A stretch of 64,000 bases of DNA from Defluviicoccus sp046348835 (GTDB taxonomy: Bacteria; Pseudomonadota; Alphaproteobacteria; Rhodospirillales; Defluviicoccaceae): the NCBI GenBank assembly GCA_046348835.1, contig JAXMDM010000006.1, forward strand, positions 1-64,000, given 5' to 3'. The notes under the pieces are model-generated. The model had not been told where the DNA came from, made no database searches, and saw only the letters and a program-made list of their open reading frames with translations. Below are positions 1 to 7,781 of this stretch, in pieces; position 1 is the stretch's first letter; every line of letters begins with the position of its first letter. Made by a program: the position numbers and the translations under genes.

Positions 1-230
1 ACGCCCGCCGAACCGCGGCGGCCGGCGAGCACCGCGGCCGAGTCCTGCGCCGCCGCCACCTTCTCCTCCACCATGCGTCGATATTCCGCCGCCGTGCAGC
101 GCCCCTCGGCCATCAGCCGGGTTCGCCGGCCGATCGTCTCGACCGAAGACCAGAACGTCTCCGCCAGCATCAGCGGCAGAGCCAACGCCTCCGTCGACGG
201 GTTGCGCTTGCTGCGTTTTCTGCGGGCCAT
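1..230 (-). CDS. Hypothetical protein, 3' end outside window
   Basis: An open frame starts at an ATG at 230 and runs leftward off the window edge, giving 76 visible codons. It starts with a very basic stretch (MARRKRSKR) followed by a helical segment with ETFWSSVETIGRRTRLMAEG and a region rich in Ala and Glu (EEKVAAAQDS). This looks like a short helical, phasin-like protein, but nothing visible is decisive and I do not claim a family. It is on the same strand as the next two genes. Confidence 0.45.
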   Translation of the reverse strand, partial: MARRKRSKRNPSTEALALPLMLAETFWSSVETIGRRTRLMAEGRCTAAEYRRMVEEKVAAAQDSAAVLAGRRGSAG

Positions 231-376
231 GCGGCTTATATGGCCGATGCCCCGCCCCGTTCAATACAGCGCGACCGCATCGTAGCGGAGGCGGGAGCAT
301 AACCCCCCGCGGCCGACGAGGAATACCCGGCCGAGACCGGCCCGGTGTTCCCGAGTGGGGCGCTCGCTGCCCCCCC

Positions 377-664
377 TTATCCCTGGGGTTGCAGCAGATA
401 CTGTTTCCTTATCGGATCGATATGGTCCTGCCACAGGGCCTGAGCCTGATCGGCGGTAAGACCCCGAATGGTTAGCTGAATGTCGACGGCACCCGTCTCC
501 GCATTCCGAGTCGCAGCGGTCACCAGTTCAACCCGTGACACGGATGGAGTGGGCTGTGCGGCGGCCACGATATCAGGTGGCGGATGCACCACACCCATGG
601 CCCCACCAGCGACGCCACCACCACCACCGCCCGTATCCGGTGGCCCTTCTCTATTGCCGCTCAA
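377..664 (-). CDS. Small hypothetical protein, Gly-rich N-terminus
   Basis: 95 residues. The first 35 are low complexity (a Gly run, then Pro and Ala). The second half is ordered-looking, with VELVTAATRNAETGAVDIQLTIRG followed by a Gln/Ala-rich helix. There is no signal peptide or recognisable domain. It starts 14 bases after the stop of the lipoprotein gene upstream, so the two are probably one operon. The ordered C-terminal half argues for a real gene rather than a spurious frame. Function unknown. Confidence 0.5.
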   Translation of the reverse strand: MSGNREGPPDTGGGGGGVAGGAMGVVHPPPDIVAAAQPTPSVSRVELVTAATRNAETGAVDIQLTIRGLTADQAQALWQDHIDPIRKQYLLQPQG

Positions 665-678
665 GGATCATCCTCCCT

Positions 679-1824
679 CTACCAGTTCCCATCAGCGTAG
701 GTGCAAAAATCGCTGTAGCCATTCTTAGGATCGAAGGCCTGGCCCGGTATGAACGCTAGGTAACCGAAGGCAAGCGGGCGCTGGAACAACTCGACGAATT
801 CTATCCCCCGGGCGGTCGCGCGGGCGTATGTCGCGCCGGCCTGAATGTTGGCATTGCTGTTGATGGCGCTGCGCAACGCGTCGACCTGGCTCTGCAGCGC
901 GGCGATGTCGCCGGCGGTCGCGGCATTGGGTTGCGGCGCCTGAGTGCCGCCGGATTGGCCCGCTTGGGTGCCGGTCGTTGGTGTAACCACGTTCATCGAG
1001 ATATTTGGCACGACCGGGGGCCGATTGCTGAACGGGTTTCCTGGTTCGTGGCAGGCTTTGCTGATCGCGGCAAAGAATTTGTCGTTCGGGAGGTCGGCAA
1101 TCTCGACGCCTTCCGCCTCGACGCGAAGGGACGACGTTTGTCTCCAGCCGATGGCGGCAAGGAAGTTTGCAAACGCGGTGGGCGCCGTTCCGGCGAGAGA
1201 GAAGTTGTCGACAGAGGCAAGCGTGTAGCTGGGCAGACCGACCAACGCCAGAGGGGCTAGCGACTCGGGGGCCTTTTGCGCGGACGGTTCGGCCGAGGCC
1301 GCCGCGGCTGGCGCGCCTGGCCGCGCCGCTGCAGCCGGGGCGGGCGGGGCCGTCACAGTCGTAATGGTGGTCGTCGTTGTCGTCGTAGCCGCCCCAGCCT
1401 GAGGCGCTGCGGGAGTGGCCGGCTTCGCCGCTCCCGGGGCCGCGCATGTGGATTGCCGGTAATAGGACCGATCCGGGTTCATCTGCTCGCCAAGATTGTC
1501 GGCCGAACAGGGATACCTCTTCTTCGCCTCCATCCGTGCCGAACGCGCCTCTTCCATGAACGGCACGGCCGCGTCGGTCACGACGATGCTCGCCGGGATA
1601 TAGGCGGCAACATCGCCACCTTCCTCCCAGGCAGTTGTATCTACAAGTAAGACATCCCCCAGCCGCGGACTTTCGCTGAGGGGATAGATCGCGTGCATCC
1701 CTAGCTGTTTGATGCCTTGCTCAAACTCATCGCGAATATTCGGCGGCTCCGGCGCGCCGCATCCGGCCAAGCCACTCATCGTCAACAGGACCAGCAGGCC
1801 CTGCGCCCGTGCCCGCAGTCGCAT
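679..1824 (-). CDS. Putative lipoprotein of unknown function
   Basis: I place the start at the ATG at 1824 because it gives a textbook lipoprotein signal: MRLRARAQ, a hydrophobic stretch, then the lipobox LAGC. A GTG seven codons upstream is the alternative. The mature protein (about 360 residues) has a middle section of Thr, Ala and Pro runs, probably an unstructured linker, between two ordered parts. The C-terminal part contains a helical IAALQSQVDALRSAINS segment typical of a short coiled coil. A membrane-anchored periplasmic role is inferred; I do not recognise a family. Confidence 0.6.
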   Translation of the reverse strand: MRLRARAQGLLVLLTMSGLAGCGAPEPPNIRDEFEQGIKQLGMHAIYPLSESPRLGDVLLVDTTAWEEGGDVAAYIPASIVVTDAAVPFMEEARSARMEAKKRYPCSADNLGEQMNPDRSYYRQSTCAAPGAAKPATPAAPQAGAATTTTTTTITTVTAPPAPAAAARPGAPAAAASAEPSAQKAPESLAPLALVGLPSYTLASVDNFSLAGTAPTAFANFLAAIGWRQTSSLRVEAEGVEIADLPNDKFFAAISKACHEPGNPFSNRPPVVPNISMNVVTPTTGTQAGQSGGTQAPQPNAATAGDIAALQSQVDALRSAINSNANIQAGATYARATARGIEFVELFQRPLAFGYLAFIPGQAFDPKNGYSDFCTYADGNW

Positions 1825-2206
1825 TTTCCCCCCAATCATCGCCACGCTGCGTGGCTGTGCGCCCTCGGAGTCCCGCCCAAACAGGTCCTTTTCCCTGCAA
1901 GCGGCGTGCCCCGAGCAACGGGCTTATCCTCGATTGGGATAAATACTAGTCGTATGGGCCACTGGCAACCGGCGTCTGCCTTACCCCGGACCCCGCGACG
2001 CAAATGGCTGATTTCCCTGATCGGCAGCAAGCCGTAGCCTGCATGCAGCGGAGCGGAATGCGGGGATTGGGGGCGCGGGGGCGGGTTTGTCTTAGAAGGT
2101 CGATCCCGGATTGCGCTGCGCTGCATCCGGGCTACCAGGTACCGGGCTGCCGAAGCATCGGGCGGTCCCTTACGCCGACGGCGTTGCCGCCGCAGCGCGC
2201 TGGAGA
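1825..2206. other. Intergenic region with a REP-like inverted pair
   Basis: About 380 bases without a convincing gene, lying upstream of the lipoprotein gene and downstream of the EAL gene (both on the minus strand). The lipoprotein promoter should lie near the AT-richer stretch around 1930-1960. The rest is occupied by a pair of inverted REP-like units listed separately. Frames crossing here are out-of-frame continuations of neighbouring genes. Confidence 0.5.
2034..2135. repeat. REP/BIME-like inverted repeat pair
   Basis: Two imperfect copies of one palindromic unit face each other: 2034-2067 reads GTAGCCTGCATGCAGCGGAG onward, and the reverse complement of 2103-2135 reads GTAGCCCGGATGCAGCGCAG onward. 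They share about 25 of 33 positions and are separated by a G-rich 35-base loop. This GTAGCCCGGATG...CAATCCGGGAT pattern is a common extragenic repeat in Proteobacteria. No RAYT transposase is visible nearby. A role in transcript end protection or termination is inference only. Confidence 0.65.
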
Positions 2207-2941
2207 TCAGCCGACGGCGGCCGCCAGTTGGGCGGCGTCCAGGTCGCGGCTCCACAGCCAGCCCTGGCCCTTCTCGACGCCGATGGCGCGCAAGAACAGC
2301 GCCTGCTCCTTCGACTCGACCCCCTCGGCGACGAGACCGACCCGCAGTACGCCCGCCAGCGCCGCGATGCCGCGCACCAGCCGCTCGGCCGACCGGTCGC
2401 ATCCGAGCCCGAGGACGAACGAGCGGTCGATCTTCAGGAAGTCGACCTCGAGGCCGATCAGTTGCTGCAGGCCGGAGTTGCCGGTGCCGAAGTCGTCGAG
2501 GGCGATTTTCGCCCCCACCTCGCGCAGTTCGCGGATGGCGGCGCGGCCGAGATCGTCGAGGGCGCGGCGCTCGGTGATCTCGCCCACCAATTGCGGCGCC
2601 CGCCGGGCGAGCGAGAGGCGCTGGAACACTGGCCGCAGCCGCTCGCGACCCAGCGCCACCGGCGGCAGGTTGATGCTGACGTAGAACGACGGATGGCGGT
2701 CGAGCAGGTGCGAAAGGTCGCGGTCGACGCATTCCAGCATCCGCGCCGTCAGCGCCGTCGCCAGGTCCTCGTCCTCTTCGATGGCATCGGCAACCGGTCC
2801 GATGCTGACCGGCGTCCCGTCCGCCCCCTGCCACCGCGCCAGCGCCTCGCACCCCACCACCCCGCCGCCGTCGATCGCGACGATCGGCTGGTAGCGGGCA
2901 CACAACGACCGCTCGATGCCGGCAACGCTGAGATCGTCCAT
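2207..2941 (-). CDS. EAL-domain cyclic-di-GMP phosphodiesterase
   Basis: A stand-alone EAL domain of about 244 residues with no sensor domain in front. The catalytic signature is intact: CEALARW (the EAL loop), SINLPP, GEITERRAL, KIALDDFGTG, VDFLKIDRSFV, VAEGVES and the closing KGQGWLW (usual QGYLF region). These metal- and substrate-contacting residues predict an active enzyme hydrolysing c-di-GMP to pGpG in the cytoplasm. I prefer the ATG at 2941, which has GAGGCG just upstream; an ATG at 3013 would add 24 residues with no domain. It is divergent from the VOC gene. Confidence 0.85.
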   Translation of the reverse strand: MDDLSVAGIERSLCARYQPIVAIDGGGVVGCEALARWQGADGTPVSIGPVADAIEEDEDLATALTARMLECVDRDLSHLLDRHPSFYVSINLPPVALGRERLRPVFQRLSLARRAPQLVGEITERRALDDLGRAAIRELREVGAKIALDDFGTGNSGLQQLIGLEVDFLKIDRSFVLGLGCDRSAERLVRGIAALAGVLRVGLVAEGVESKEQALFLRAIGVEKGQGWLWSRDLDAAQLAAAVG

Positions 2942-3063
2942 CGCCTCATCCCCGGGGCTTCCCCGGCGACAGGCGACCGCCGCCACGCCGGGCTCGTCTG
3001 CAATCCACACCATCCAATATACGGAATCCAGGGCATTGGAATTACCGACAGGACGAGAAGACC

Positions 3064-3498
3064 TTGATCAGGCATTTTGACCACGTCACCGTCTGCGTCA
3101 GCGATCTCGAGGCGGCCACACGCTTCTTCGGATTGCTCGGCCTCACGGTGGACAAGGCGGTGGTGATTGCCGGCGAACCTTTCGCCGCGTACATGGGGCT
3201 CGATGCGATCGAGGCCGATCATGTCACCCTGGTGCGTCCCGGCGCCGCGCCCCGGTTCGAGGTGCAGCTCCTGCATTACCGGCGCCCGGTGCCGACGCGA
3301 GACCCGAACATGGCGCGGCTCGACCGGCTGGGCTTCAACCACATCTGCTTCGCGGTCGACGATATCGAAGCCACCATCGCCGATCTCCGGTCGAAGGGGG
3401 TCGAGGTACGGGGGGAACTGAAGCGGTTCCACGATCGCCAACTCTTCTTCCTCACCGGCCCCGACGGCATCACCGTCGAACTGGCTGAGTGGCGCTGA
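3064..3498 (+). CDS. VOC-family (glyoxalase/dioxygenase fold) protein
   Basis: 144 residues in the vicinal-oxygen-chelate fold: a first half beginning IRHFDHVTVCVSDLEAATRFF and a second half beginning GFNHICFAVDDIEATIADL, the usual paired beta-alpha-beta-beta-beta modules. His and Glu residues at the expected metal positions are present (FDHV, FNHI, ITVELAE). The start is a TTG with GAGAAG upstream; no better start is available without losing the first strand. Members include glyoxalase I, epimerases and antibiotic-resistance proteins, and the substrate cannot be read from the sequence. Confidence 0.8.
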   Translation: MIRHFDHVTVCVSDLEAATRFFGLLGLTVDKAVVIAGEPFAAYMGLDAIEADHVTLVRPGAAPRFEVQLLHYRRPVPTRDPNMARLDRLGFNHICFAVDDIEATIADLRSKGVEVRGELKRFHDRQLFFLTGPDGITVELAEWR

Positions 3499-3611
3499 GG
3501 CCGGGCGATCGGCGATGACTGAAGCCGATGCGACCGGGTCCAATTGCAAGCAGTGCGGCGACCACACCATAATGACGTCGTGCGATGTATTAGTGTCGGC
3601 CAAGCGGGGTT

Positions 3612-3656
3612 TGGCGAAAGAGGACCCGTGGCGAAAGAGGACCGATGGCGAAAGAG
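3612..3656 (+). repeat. 17-bp tandem repeat across the antitoxin start
   Basis: The block TGGCGAAAGAGGACC occurs at 3612 and 3629, and its first part (TGGCGAAAGAG) occurs again at 3646, inside the start of the antitoxin gene (ATGGCGAAAGAG). The period is exactly 17 bases. It looks like a slippage duplication of the initiation region. It may also alter operator or ribosome-binding spacing of the toxin-antitoxin remnant. Confidence 0.7.
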
Positions 3657-3878
3657 ACGGTGACGTTTCGCATCGAGGCCGAGGCGAGGGCGGCATTGGA
3701 TCGCTTGGCCGCAGTGCTCGGCCTCGATCGCGGCGATCTGCTCAACCAGGCCGTCGCGGCCTATCTCGACGTGCACACCTGCCAGGCCGCGCACATCGTG
3801 GACGGGCTGCGTCAGGCGGACGCTGAGGAGTTCGCGGACGAGGAAGAGGTCGCCGCGTGCTGGGCGCGCCTGAGCTGA
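3645..3878 (+). CDS. Ribbon-helix-helix antitoxin, ParD/CopG type
   Basis: 77 residues. Residues 3-42 (ETVTFRIEAEARAALDRLAA and on to VAAYL) form a ribbon-helix-helix DNA-binding domain: one short strand, then two helices. The acidic C-terminal tail (ADAEEFADEEEVAACWARL) resembles the toxin-binding tail of ParD-type antitoxins. It would dimerise, bind its own promoter and neutralise a ParE-type ribosome-independent toxin. The partner immediately downstream is broken, so this may be an orphan antitoxin, kept perhaps for immunity to related toxins (inference). Confidence 0.75.
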   Translation: MAKETVTFRIEAEARAALDRLAAVLGLDRGDLLNQAVAAYLDVHTCQAAHIVDGLRQADAEEFADEEEVAACWARLS

Positions 3879-3906
3879 ACACGGGGCCGGCGTTAGGGAG
3901 CCGGCA

Positions 3907-4141
3907 ATGCGCATCCGGTTCACCCGTCTGGCTGTCGCCGACCTCCGCGAGGTGGCGGCTTATCTTCGGGCACGCAACCCGCCGCCGTCTTCCCAATGAT
4001 GCCGCATTGAACGGGTAGTTCGCTGTCTGCAAGCGTTTCCGGAAAGTGGTCGTAACGGCCGTGCTGCCGGGACGCGCGAACTGGCGCCGAGGTGTCGCGG
4101 CAGGGCAGAAGGGGCTGGCGCTTCCTATCCGGTGTCAGCCC
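3907..4141 (+). pseudogene. Broken ParE/RelE-family toxin
   Basis: The frame from ATG 3907 starts like a ParE toxin (MRIRFTRLAVADLREVAAYL, then RARNP) and hits a TGA at 3997. The same frame continues past that stop with RIERVVRCLQAFPESGRNGR and AAGTREL, a clear match to the ParE middle (helix, then FPxxGR...GTREL). After that the family pattern is lost in this frame, and an LPIRCQ resembling the usual LPYRV strand appears in another frame. An in-frame stop plus a probable frameshift make this a dead toxin. It sits 28 bases after its antitoxin. Confidence 0.7.
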
Positions 4142-4176
4142 CACTCCGCCTCACCAGCCCATCGGCCGCGGCGGGA

Positions 4177-4731
4177 CTACGGCGCCGGGCGGCGGGGGAC
4201 GATCAGGTTCATGGTGAAGATCTGCACCGGCTCCCCCGCCTGATTGCGGGTCAGGCTGCGCAGGGTGGCGATGCCGCGGTCGGGCCGGGACTTGGACGGC
4301 ACCACCGCCAGCACCTCCGTTTCCACCGTCAGCACGTCGCCGGGACGGGTCGGCCGCGGCCAGGCCAGTTCGCCGCTGGCGCCGATGAGGCCGCCGGCGA
4401 CGGGAATGCCGCCGTCCACCACCAGCCGCATGGTCATCGCCGCGGTGTGCCAGCCGCTGGCGGCCAGGCCGCGGAAGAGGCTCGCCTCGGCCGCCGCCTC
4501 GTCCAGATGGAACGGCTGCGGATCGTAGCGGGCGGCGAACGCCTTGATCTCGTCCGCATCGACGGTGACCGAGCCGCTGCGGAAGCGCTGCCCCACCCGC
4601 AGATCGTCCAGGTAGAAGGGGCCCGCCGGGTCGCCTCCCGCGCCGCCTCCCCCGCCGCCTTGCACCTCGCCCGCCACCGCAGCGGCGCCGTCGCCGTCGA
4701 TCATTCCCGTCCGCGCCCCATCTTCCCGCAT
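4177..4731 (-). CDS. MaoC-family hot-dog dehydratase
   Basis: 184 residues. After a Gly/Ala-rich N-terminal tail (about 1-38) comes a single MaoC-like hot-dog domain with the hydratase signature AARYDPQPFHLDEAAA and GLAASGWHTAAM, which carry the Asp/His pair of R-specific enoyl-CoA hydratases. It probably hydrates or dehydrates a CoA thioester. An AAGGGCAAGGCG ribosome site precedes the ATG. The gene is divergent from an HxlR-type regulator, and an operator-like site lies 53 bases upstream, so control by that regulator is likely. Confidence 0.8.
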   Translation of the reverse strand: MREDGARTGMIDGDGAAAVAGEVQGGGGGGAGGDPAGPFYLDDLRVGQRFRSGSVTVDADEIKAFAARYDPQPFHLDEAAAEASLFRGLAASGWHTAAMTMRLVVDGGIPVAGGLIGASGELAWPRPTRPGDVLTVETEVLAVVPSKSRPDRGIATLRSLTRNQAGEPVQIFTMNLIVPRRPAP

Positions 4732-4783
4732 CGCCTTGCCCTTTCGTCCTCTTCGATCGTCCGACTGCTCCGCTTATGTTGTC

Positions 4784-4800
4784 ACTTCATAAATTGAAGT
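4784..4800. promoter_or_regulatory. Inverted repeat, probable HxlR operator 1
   Basis: ACTTCA, 5 bases, TGAAGT: a perfect 6-base dyad between the divergent MaoC and HxlR genes, in a short AT-rich patch that contrasts with the GC-rich surroundings. The same core and spacing (CTTCA-N5-TGAAG) recurs at 4875. HxlR/DUF24 regulators bind short dyads next to their own genes, so this is likely its operator. Confidence 0.65.
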
Positions 4801-4874
4801 CAATGCCGGAGGTGCGGGCAACCCAGGACGCATGCCTGCCCCTTGCACCCACCGCACGGGCACGCCTACTAAAG

Positions 4875-4889
4875 CTTCAACTTCTGAAG
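4875..4889. promoter_or_regulatory. Inverted repeat, probable HxlR operator 2
   Basis: CTTCA, 5 bases, TGAAG, with the same arms and spacing as the site at 4784 but a different spacer. It ends 12 bases before the preferred ATG of the regulator and overlaps the ribosome-binding region, which suits autorepression. Confidence 0.6.
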
Positions 4890-4901
4890 GGACGGACCGA
4901 G

Positions 4902-5462
4902 ATGGGTTGGGACGACATCGGCGAGAGTGCCTGCCCGATCGCCCGGTCGCTGGCGGTGCTGGGCGACCGCTGGACGCTGCTGATCGTCCGCGAACTCTTC
5001 CTCGGCGGCCGCCGCTTCGATGCGTTCCAGGCCCAGACCGGCATCTCGCCGCATCTGTTGTCGGTGCGCCTCAGACGGTTGGAGGACGCCGGGGTGGTGG
5101 AACGGCGGCGCTATCAGGACCGGCCGGCCCGATTCGAGTACCGGCTGACGGCGAAGGGCAAGGACCTGTTGGGCGTCGTCCTGGCGCTCAGGGGCTGGGG
5201 CCTGCGTTGGGGCGGCTTCGAACCCGGGGCCGAGCCGGCGGTCCGGCTTTTCCACACCGCCTGCGGGACCGAAATCGAATCGGCGGCACGCTGTCCCGGT
5301 TGCGGCGCGCCGCTGCAGCCCCGCGACATCACCCTGCGCCTCGGCGCCGCCTACGCCAGCGAACGGGAAGGCCGCCGGAAAGCCGCCGCCGGGACGCGCC
5401 CCCCCGCCCGCCGCCGCGACCCGGGCGATCCCGGGCCGGCAGCGGACGGCGAGGAGGTCTGA
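4902..5462 (+). CDS. HxlR-family winged-helix regulator
   Basis: 186 residues from the ATG at 4902, which has GAAGGGACG about eight bases upstream; a longer frame from 4776 would include both operator-like sites and is unlikely. Residues 8-100 form the HxlR winged helix: CPIARSLAVLGDRWTLLIVR, then ISPHLLSVRLRRLEDAGVVE and RFEYRLTAKGKDL. The C-terminal part holds a CGTEIESAARCPGCGAPL cluster with spaced cysteines, possibly a small zinc-binding element. Such regulators often respond to electrophiles or metabolites. The target is probably the divergent maoC gene. Confidence 0.85.
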   Translation: MGWDDIGESACPIARSLAVLGDRWTLLIVRELFLGGRRFDAFQAQTGISPHLLSVRLRRLEDAGVVERRRYQDRPARFEYRLTAKGKDLLGVVLALRGWGLRWGGFEPGAEPAVRLFHTACGTEIESAARCPGCGAPLQPRDITLRLGAAYASEREGRRKAAAGTRPPARRRDPGDPGPAADGEEV

Positions 5463-5493
5463 ACGCGTCGCCGCGGATGCTACATTACCAACA

Positions 5494-5520
5494 TTAATAA
5501 TTCGACATTAAGATTATTAA
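5494..5520. promoter_or_regulatory. AT-rich perfect inverted repeat
   Basis: TTAATAAT, 11 bases, ATTATTAA, directly after the HxlR gene and about 220 bases before the pyruvyltransferase. It is the most AT-rich spot in the first 30 kb. It could be an operator or part of the promoter region of the following gene; there is no U-tract to make it a classical terminator. Confidence 0.4.
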
Positions 5521-5737
5521 TAAGTGGTCAGAAACAGGCGGATCTTTCCGTAAGGACTCCCGCCCTCCAAAGAGTTGACTCATAATCCACACACTTTCAC
5601 TGCCTCAATTCGTGAGGCCGGTTGTTGCAATGTCCTGGAGGGATACTTCCCACCGACGCGGATCAAAGCCGGGGCAAACTCCCCTGATACCAGCGACGAT
5701 CCGCCCTCCCCCTTCGGGCGCAGGCAAAGGTAATATT

Positions 5738-6820
5738 ATGTGGACGCGACTTGCGAAGACTGCCCAAAAGTTTGGCCTCGGCGCGGCATCCGCAACGCAA
5801 TCCGTTGTTCTCTTTGACCCTTCCATCGTCACGCGCAATATCGGGGACGAAATTATCGCCGAAGCATGCACCCGGGAAATCGCCGAGATCTTCCCGGAGA
5901 AGTTTCTCTGCCATGCCCCTACCCACGAGAGCATCGGCCCGCGCACCTACAAATTGCTTCACCAGAGCCAGCTTGCCCTGCTCGCCGGAAGCAACCTCTT
6001 GACCGGGCGGATGTTCGGCGATCGCGGCTGGCGCATCGACCCCAAGGACCTGGTCTTCGTCAGCGACCTGGTCGCCATGGCGATCGGCTGGCGCTCCTAT
6101 CAGCCCGCCCCGTCCTGGTCCAGCCGACTGATGCTGAGGCGGTTGTTGAGCAGGACCTGGCGGCACTCGGTGCGAGACACCTATACTGCCGCCATTTTCG
6201 GACGCCTCGGCTTCGACAATGTGCTGATGACGTCGTGCGCCACCATGTGGCGGCTGACCCCACAGCACCTCGCCGGTGTTCCCACCCACAAAGCCGAGAA
6301 CGTCGTCTTTACCCTCAATTCCAATAAGATCAGCGAGCGCGATCGCGTCCTCATCGATTGCCTGAAGCGCCATTACAAGCGCCTGTTCTTCTTCCCCCAG
6401 GGCATCGACGACATCGCCTATGGGCGAAGCCTGGCCGACGGCTCCTTCGTCCAGATCGATCCGAGCCTGCAGGCCTTCGACCGCCTGCTCGCCTCGGACC
6501 TCGATCTCGACTACGTCGGCCTGCGCCTGCACGGCGGCATAAGGGCCCTCCAGCACCAGCGGCGGACGCTGATCATCTCCATCGACAACCGGGCCCGCGA
6601 AATCGCCCGGGACACCGGTCTGCCGGCCGTCGAGCAGGACGAACTGGACGAACGCCTGGACTCGATGCTGGTCGAGCCCAGGTACACCCGCCTGCGCATC
6701 CCCTTCGATGCCATCGAGACCTGGAAGGAGCAGTTCAAACCGGTCCCCATCCCCGCCGCAGCCTATGGGACCCTGCGCGACTTCGCCCCCTCCCCGCCCC
6801 TGCCCGCCGAGGCGATGTGA
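5738..6820 (+). CDS. Polysaccharide pyruvyl transferase family protein
   Basis: 360 residues from the ATG at 5738, preceded by CAAAGG; the frame is open further upstream but without a better start. The family core is clear near the C-terminus: LDLDYVGLRLHGGIRALQ followed by RTLIISIDNRAREIARDTGLP, the CsaB/WcaK pattern with the catalytic-region Arg/His in GLRLHGG. Earlier, VLFDPSIVTRNIGDEIIAEA is the usual first strand and glycine-containing loop. The enzyme would move a pyruvate ketal from PEP onto a cell-surface glycan. It stands alone rather than in a glycan cluster, so its acceptor is unknown. Confidence 0.8.
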   Translation: MWTRLAKTAQKFGLGAASATQSVVLFDPSIVTRNIGDEIIAEACTREIAEIFPEKFLCHAPTHESIGPRTYKLLHQSQLALLAGSNLLTGRMFGDRGWRIDPKDLVFVSDLVAMAIGWRSYQPAPSWSSRLMLRRLLSRTWRHSVRDTYTAAIFGRLGFDNVLMTSCATMWRLTPQHLAGVPTHKAENVVFTLNSNKISERDRVLIDCLKRHYKRLFFFPQGIDDIAYGRSLADGSFVQIDPSLQAFDRLLASDLDLDYVGLRLHGGIRALQHQRRTLIISIDNRAREIARDTGLPAVEQDELDERLDSMLVEPRYTRLRIPFDAIETWKEQFKPVPIPAAAYGTLRDFAPSPPLPAEAM

Positions 6821-6906
6821 GGATTGGGCGCCGGGGAATGTCTGTCTGCGCAGATCCCCGGCCACACCTGAGGGTGGGGGATGGACGAGCCCTAACCGGG
6901 CCGGGC

Positions 6907-7755
6907 TCAGCCGGCGAGGGTGCGGGCGCGGGCGGCGGCGGCGGCCACCGCCCGGATGAAGAGCGGTGCCAGGCCGTCGGCGGCCATCAGCACCGCCAGC
7001 GCCGCCTCGGTCGTCCCGCCGGGGCTGGTCACCCGCCGGCGCAACTCCGCCGCCGGCTCTTCGGCCCGGTGCAGGAGCTCGCCGGCGCCGGCGACGGTGG
7101 CGCGCGCCAGCCGGGCGGCCAGGGCCGGCGACAGCCCCACCTCGATGCCGGCGTCGGTGAGGCATTCGGCGAGGAGAAAGACGTACGCCGGGCCCGAGCC
7201 GGAGACGGCGGTGACCGCATCGATTAGCGCCTCGTCGTCCACCCAGGCGACCTCGCCCGCCGCCGCCAGGAGTTCGTCGGCCAGGCGGCGCTGCCCCGGA
7301 TCGACGCCGGCGCTGGCGACGGCGACGCTGATGCCGCGGCCGATCGCCGCCGGCGTGTTGGGCATCGCCCGGACGATCGCCGTCCCCGCGCCCAGCCAGC
7401 CGGCGAGCGAGGCCAGGGTCCGCCCGGCGGCGATGGACAGGATGAGGCTGCCGCCGCGGGCACGGTCGGCATAGGCGGGGGCCACGTCGGCCAGGAGCTG
7501 CGGCTTGACCGCGAGAACCACCGCATCGGCGACGGCGGGGGCGGCCGCCGCATCGGCGCTCGAGCCGACCCCGGCAGGGAGGCGGCCCAGATGGCCGATG
7601 GCCGGTTCGACCACGTGGACGGATGCGGGCGGAATCCCCCGGTCGAGCCAGCCGGCGAGCAGGGCACCGCCCATGTTGCCGCAGCCGACGAGGATGATGC
7701 CGGGAGTGGAACCGACACCGGCGGGGGCGTCCTCCGGTTGCGGCGCGGCCACCAT
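6907..7755 (-). CDS. proC: Pyrroline-5-carboxylate reductase
   Basis: 282 residues from the ATG at 7755, 26 bases after the upstream stop. The N-terminal Rossmann fold begins GIILVGCGNMGGALLAGWLD. The signature region near the C-terminus is present as DAVTAVSGSGPAYVFLLAE, followed by a GAGELL...ELRRRVTSPGGTTEAAL dimerisation helix. It reduces 1-pyrroline-5-carboxylate to proline with NAD(P)H in the cytoplasm. It is the last gene of a ubiK-ybjN-proC operon, an arrangement common in Alphaproteobacteria. Confidence 0.95.
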   Translation of the reverse strand: MVAAPQPEDAPAGVGSTPGIILVGCGNMGGALLAGWLDRGIPPASVHVVEPAIGHLGRLPAGVGSSADAAAAPAVADAVVLAVKPQLLADVAPAYADRARGGSLILSIAAGRTLASLAGWLGAGTAIVRAMPNTPAAIGRGISVAVASAGVDPGQRRLADELLAAAGEVAWVDDEALIDAVTAVSGSGPAYVFLLAECLTDAGIEVGLSPALAARLARATVAGAGELLHRAEEPAAELRRRVTSPGGTTEAALAVLMAADGLAPLFIRAVAAAAARARTLAG

Positions 7756-7781
7756 CGCCCGATCCCGACCGCTACTCCGGC

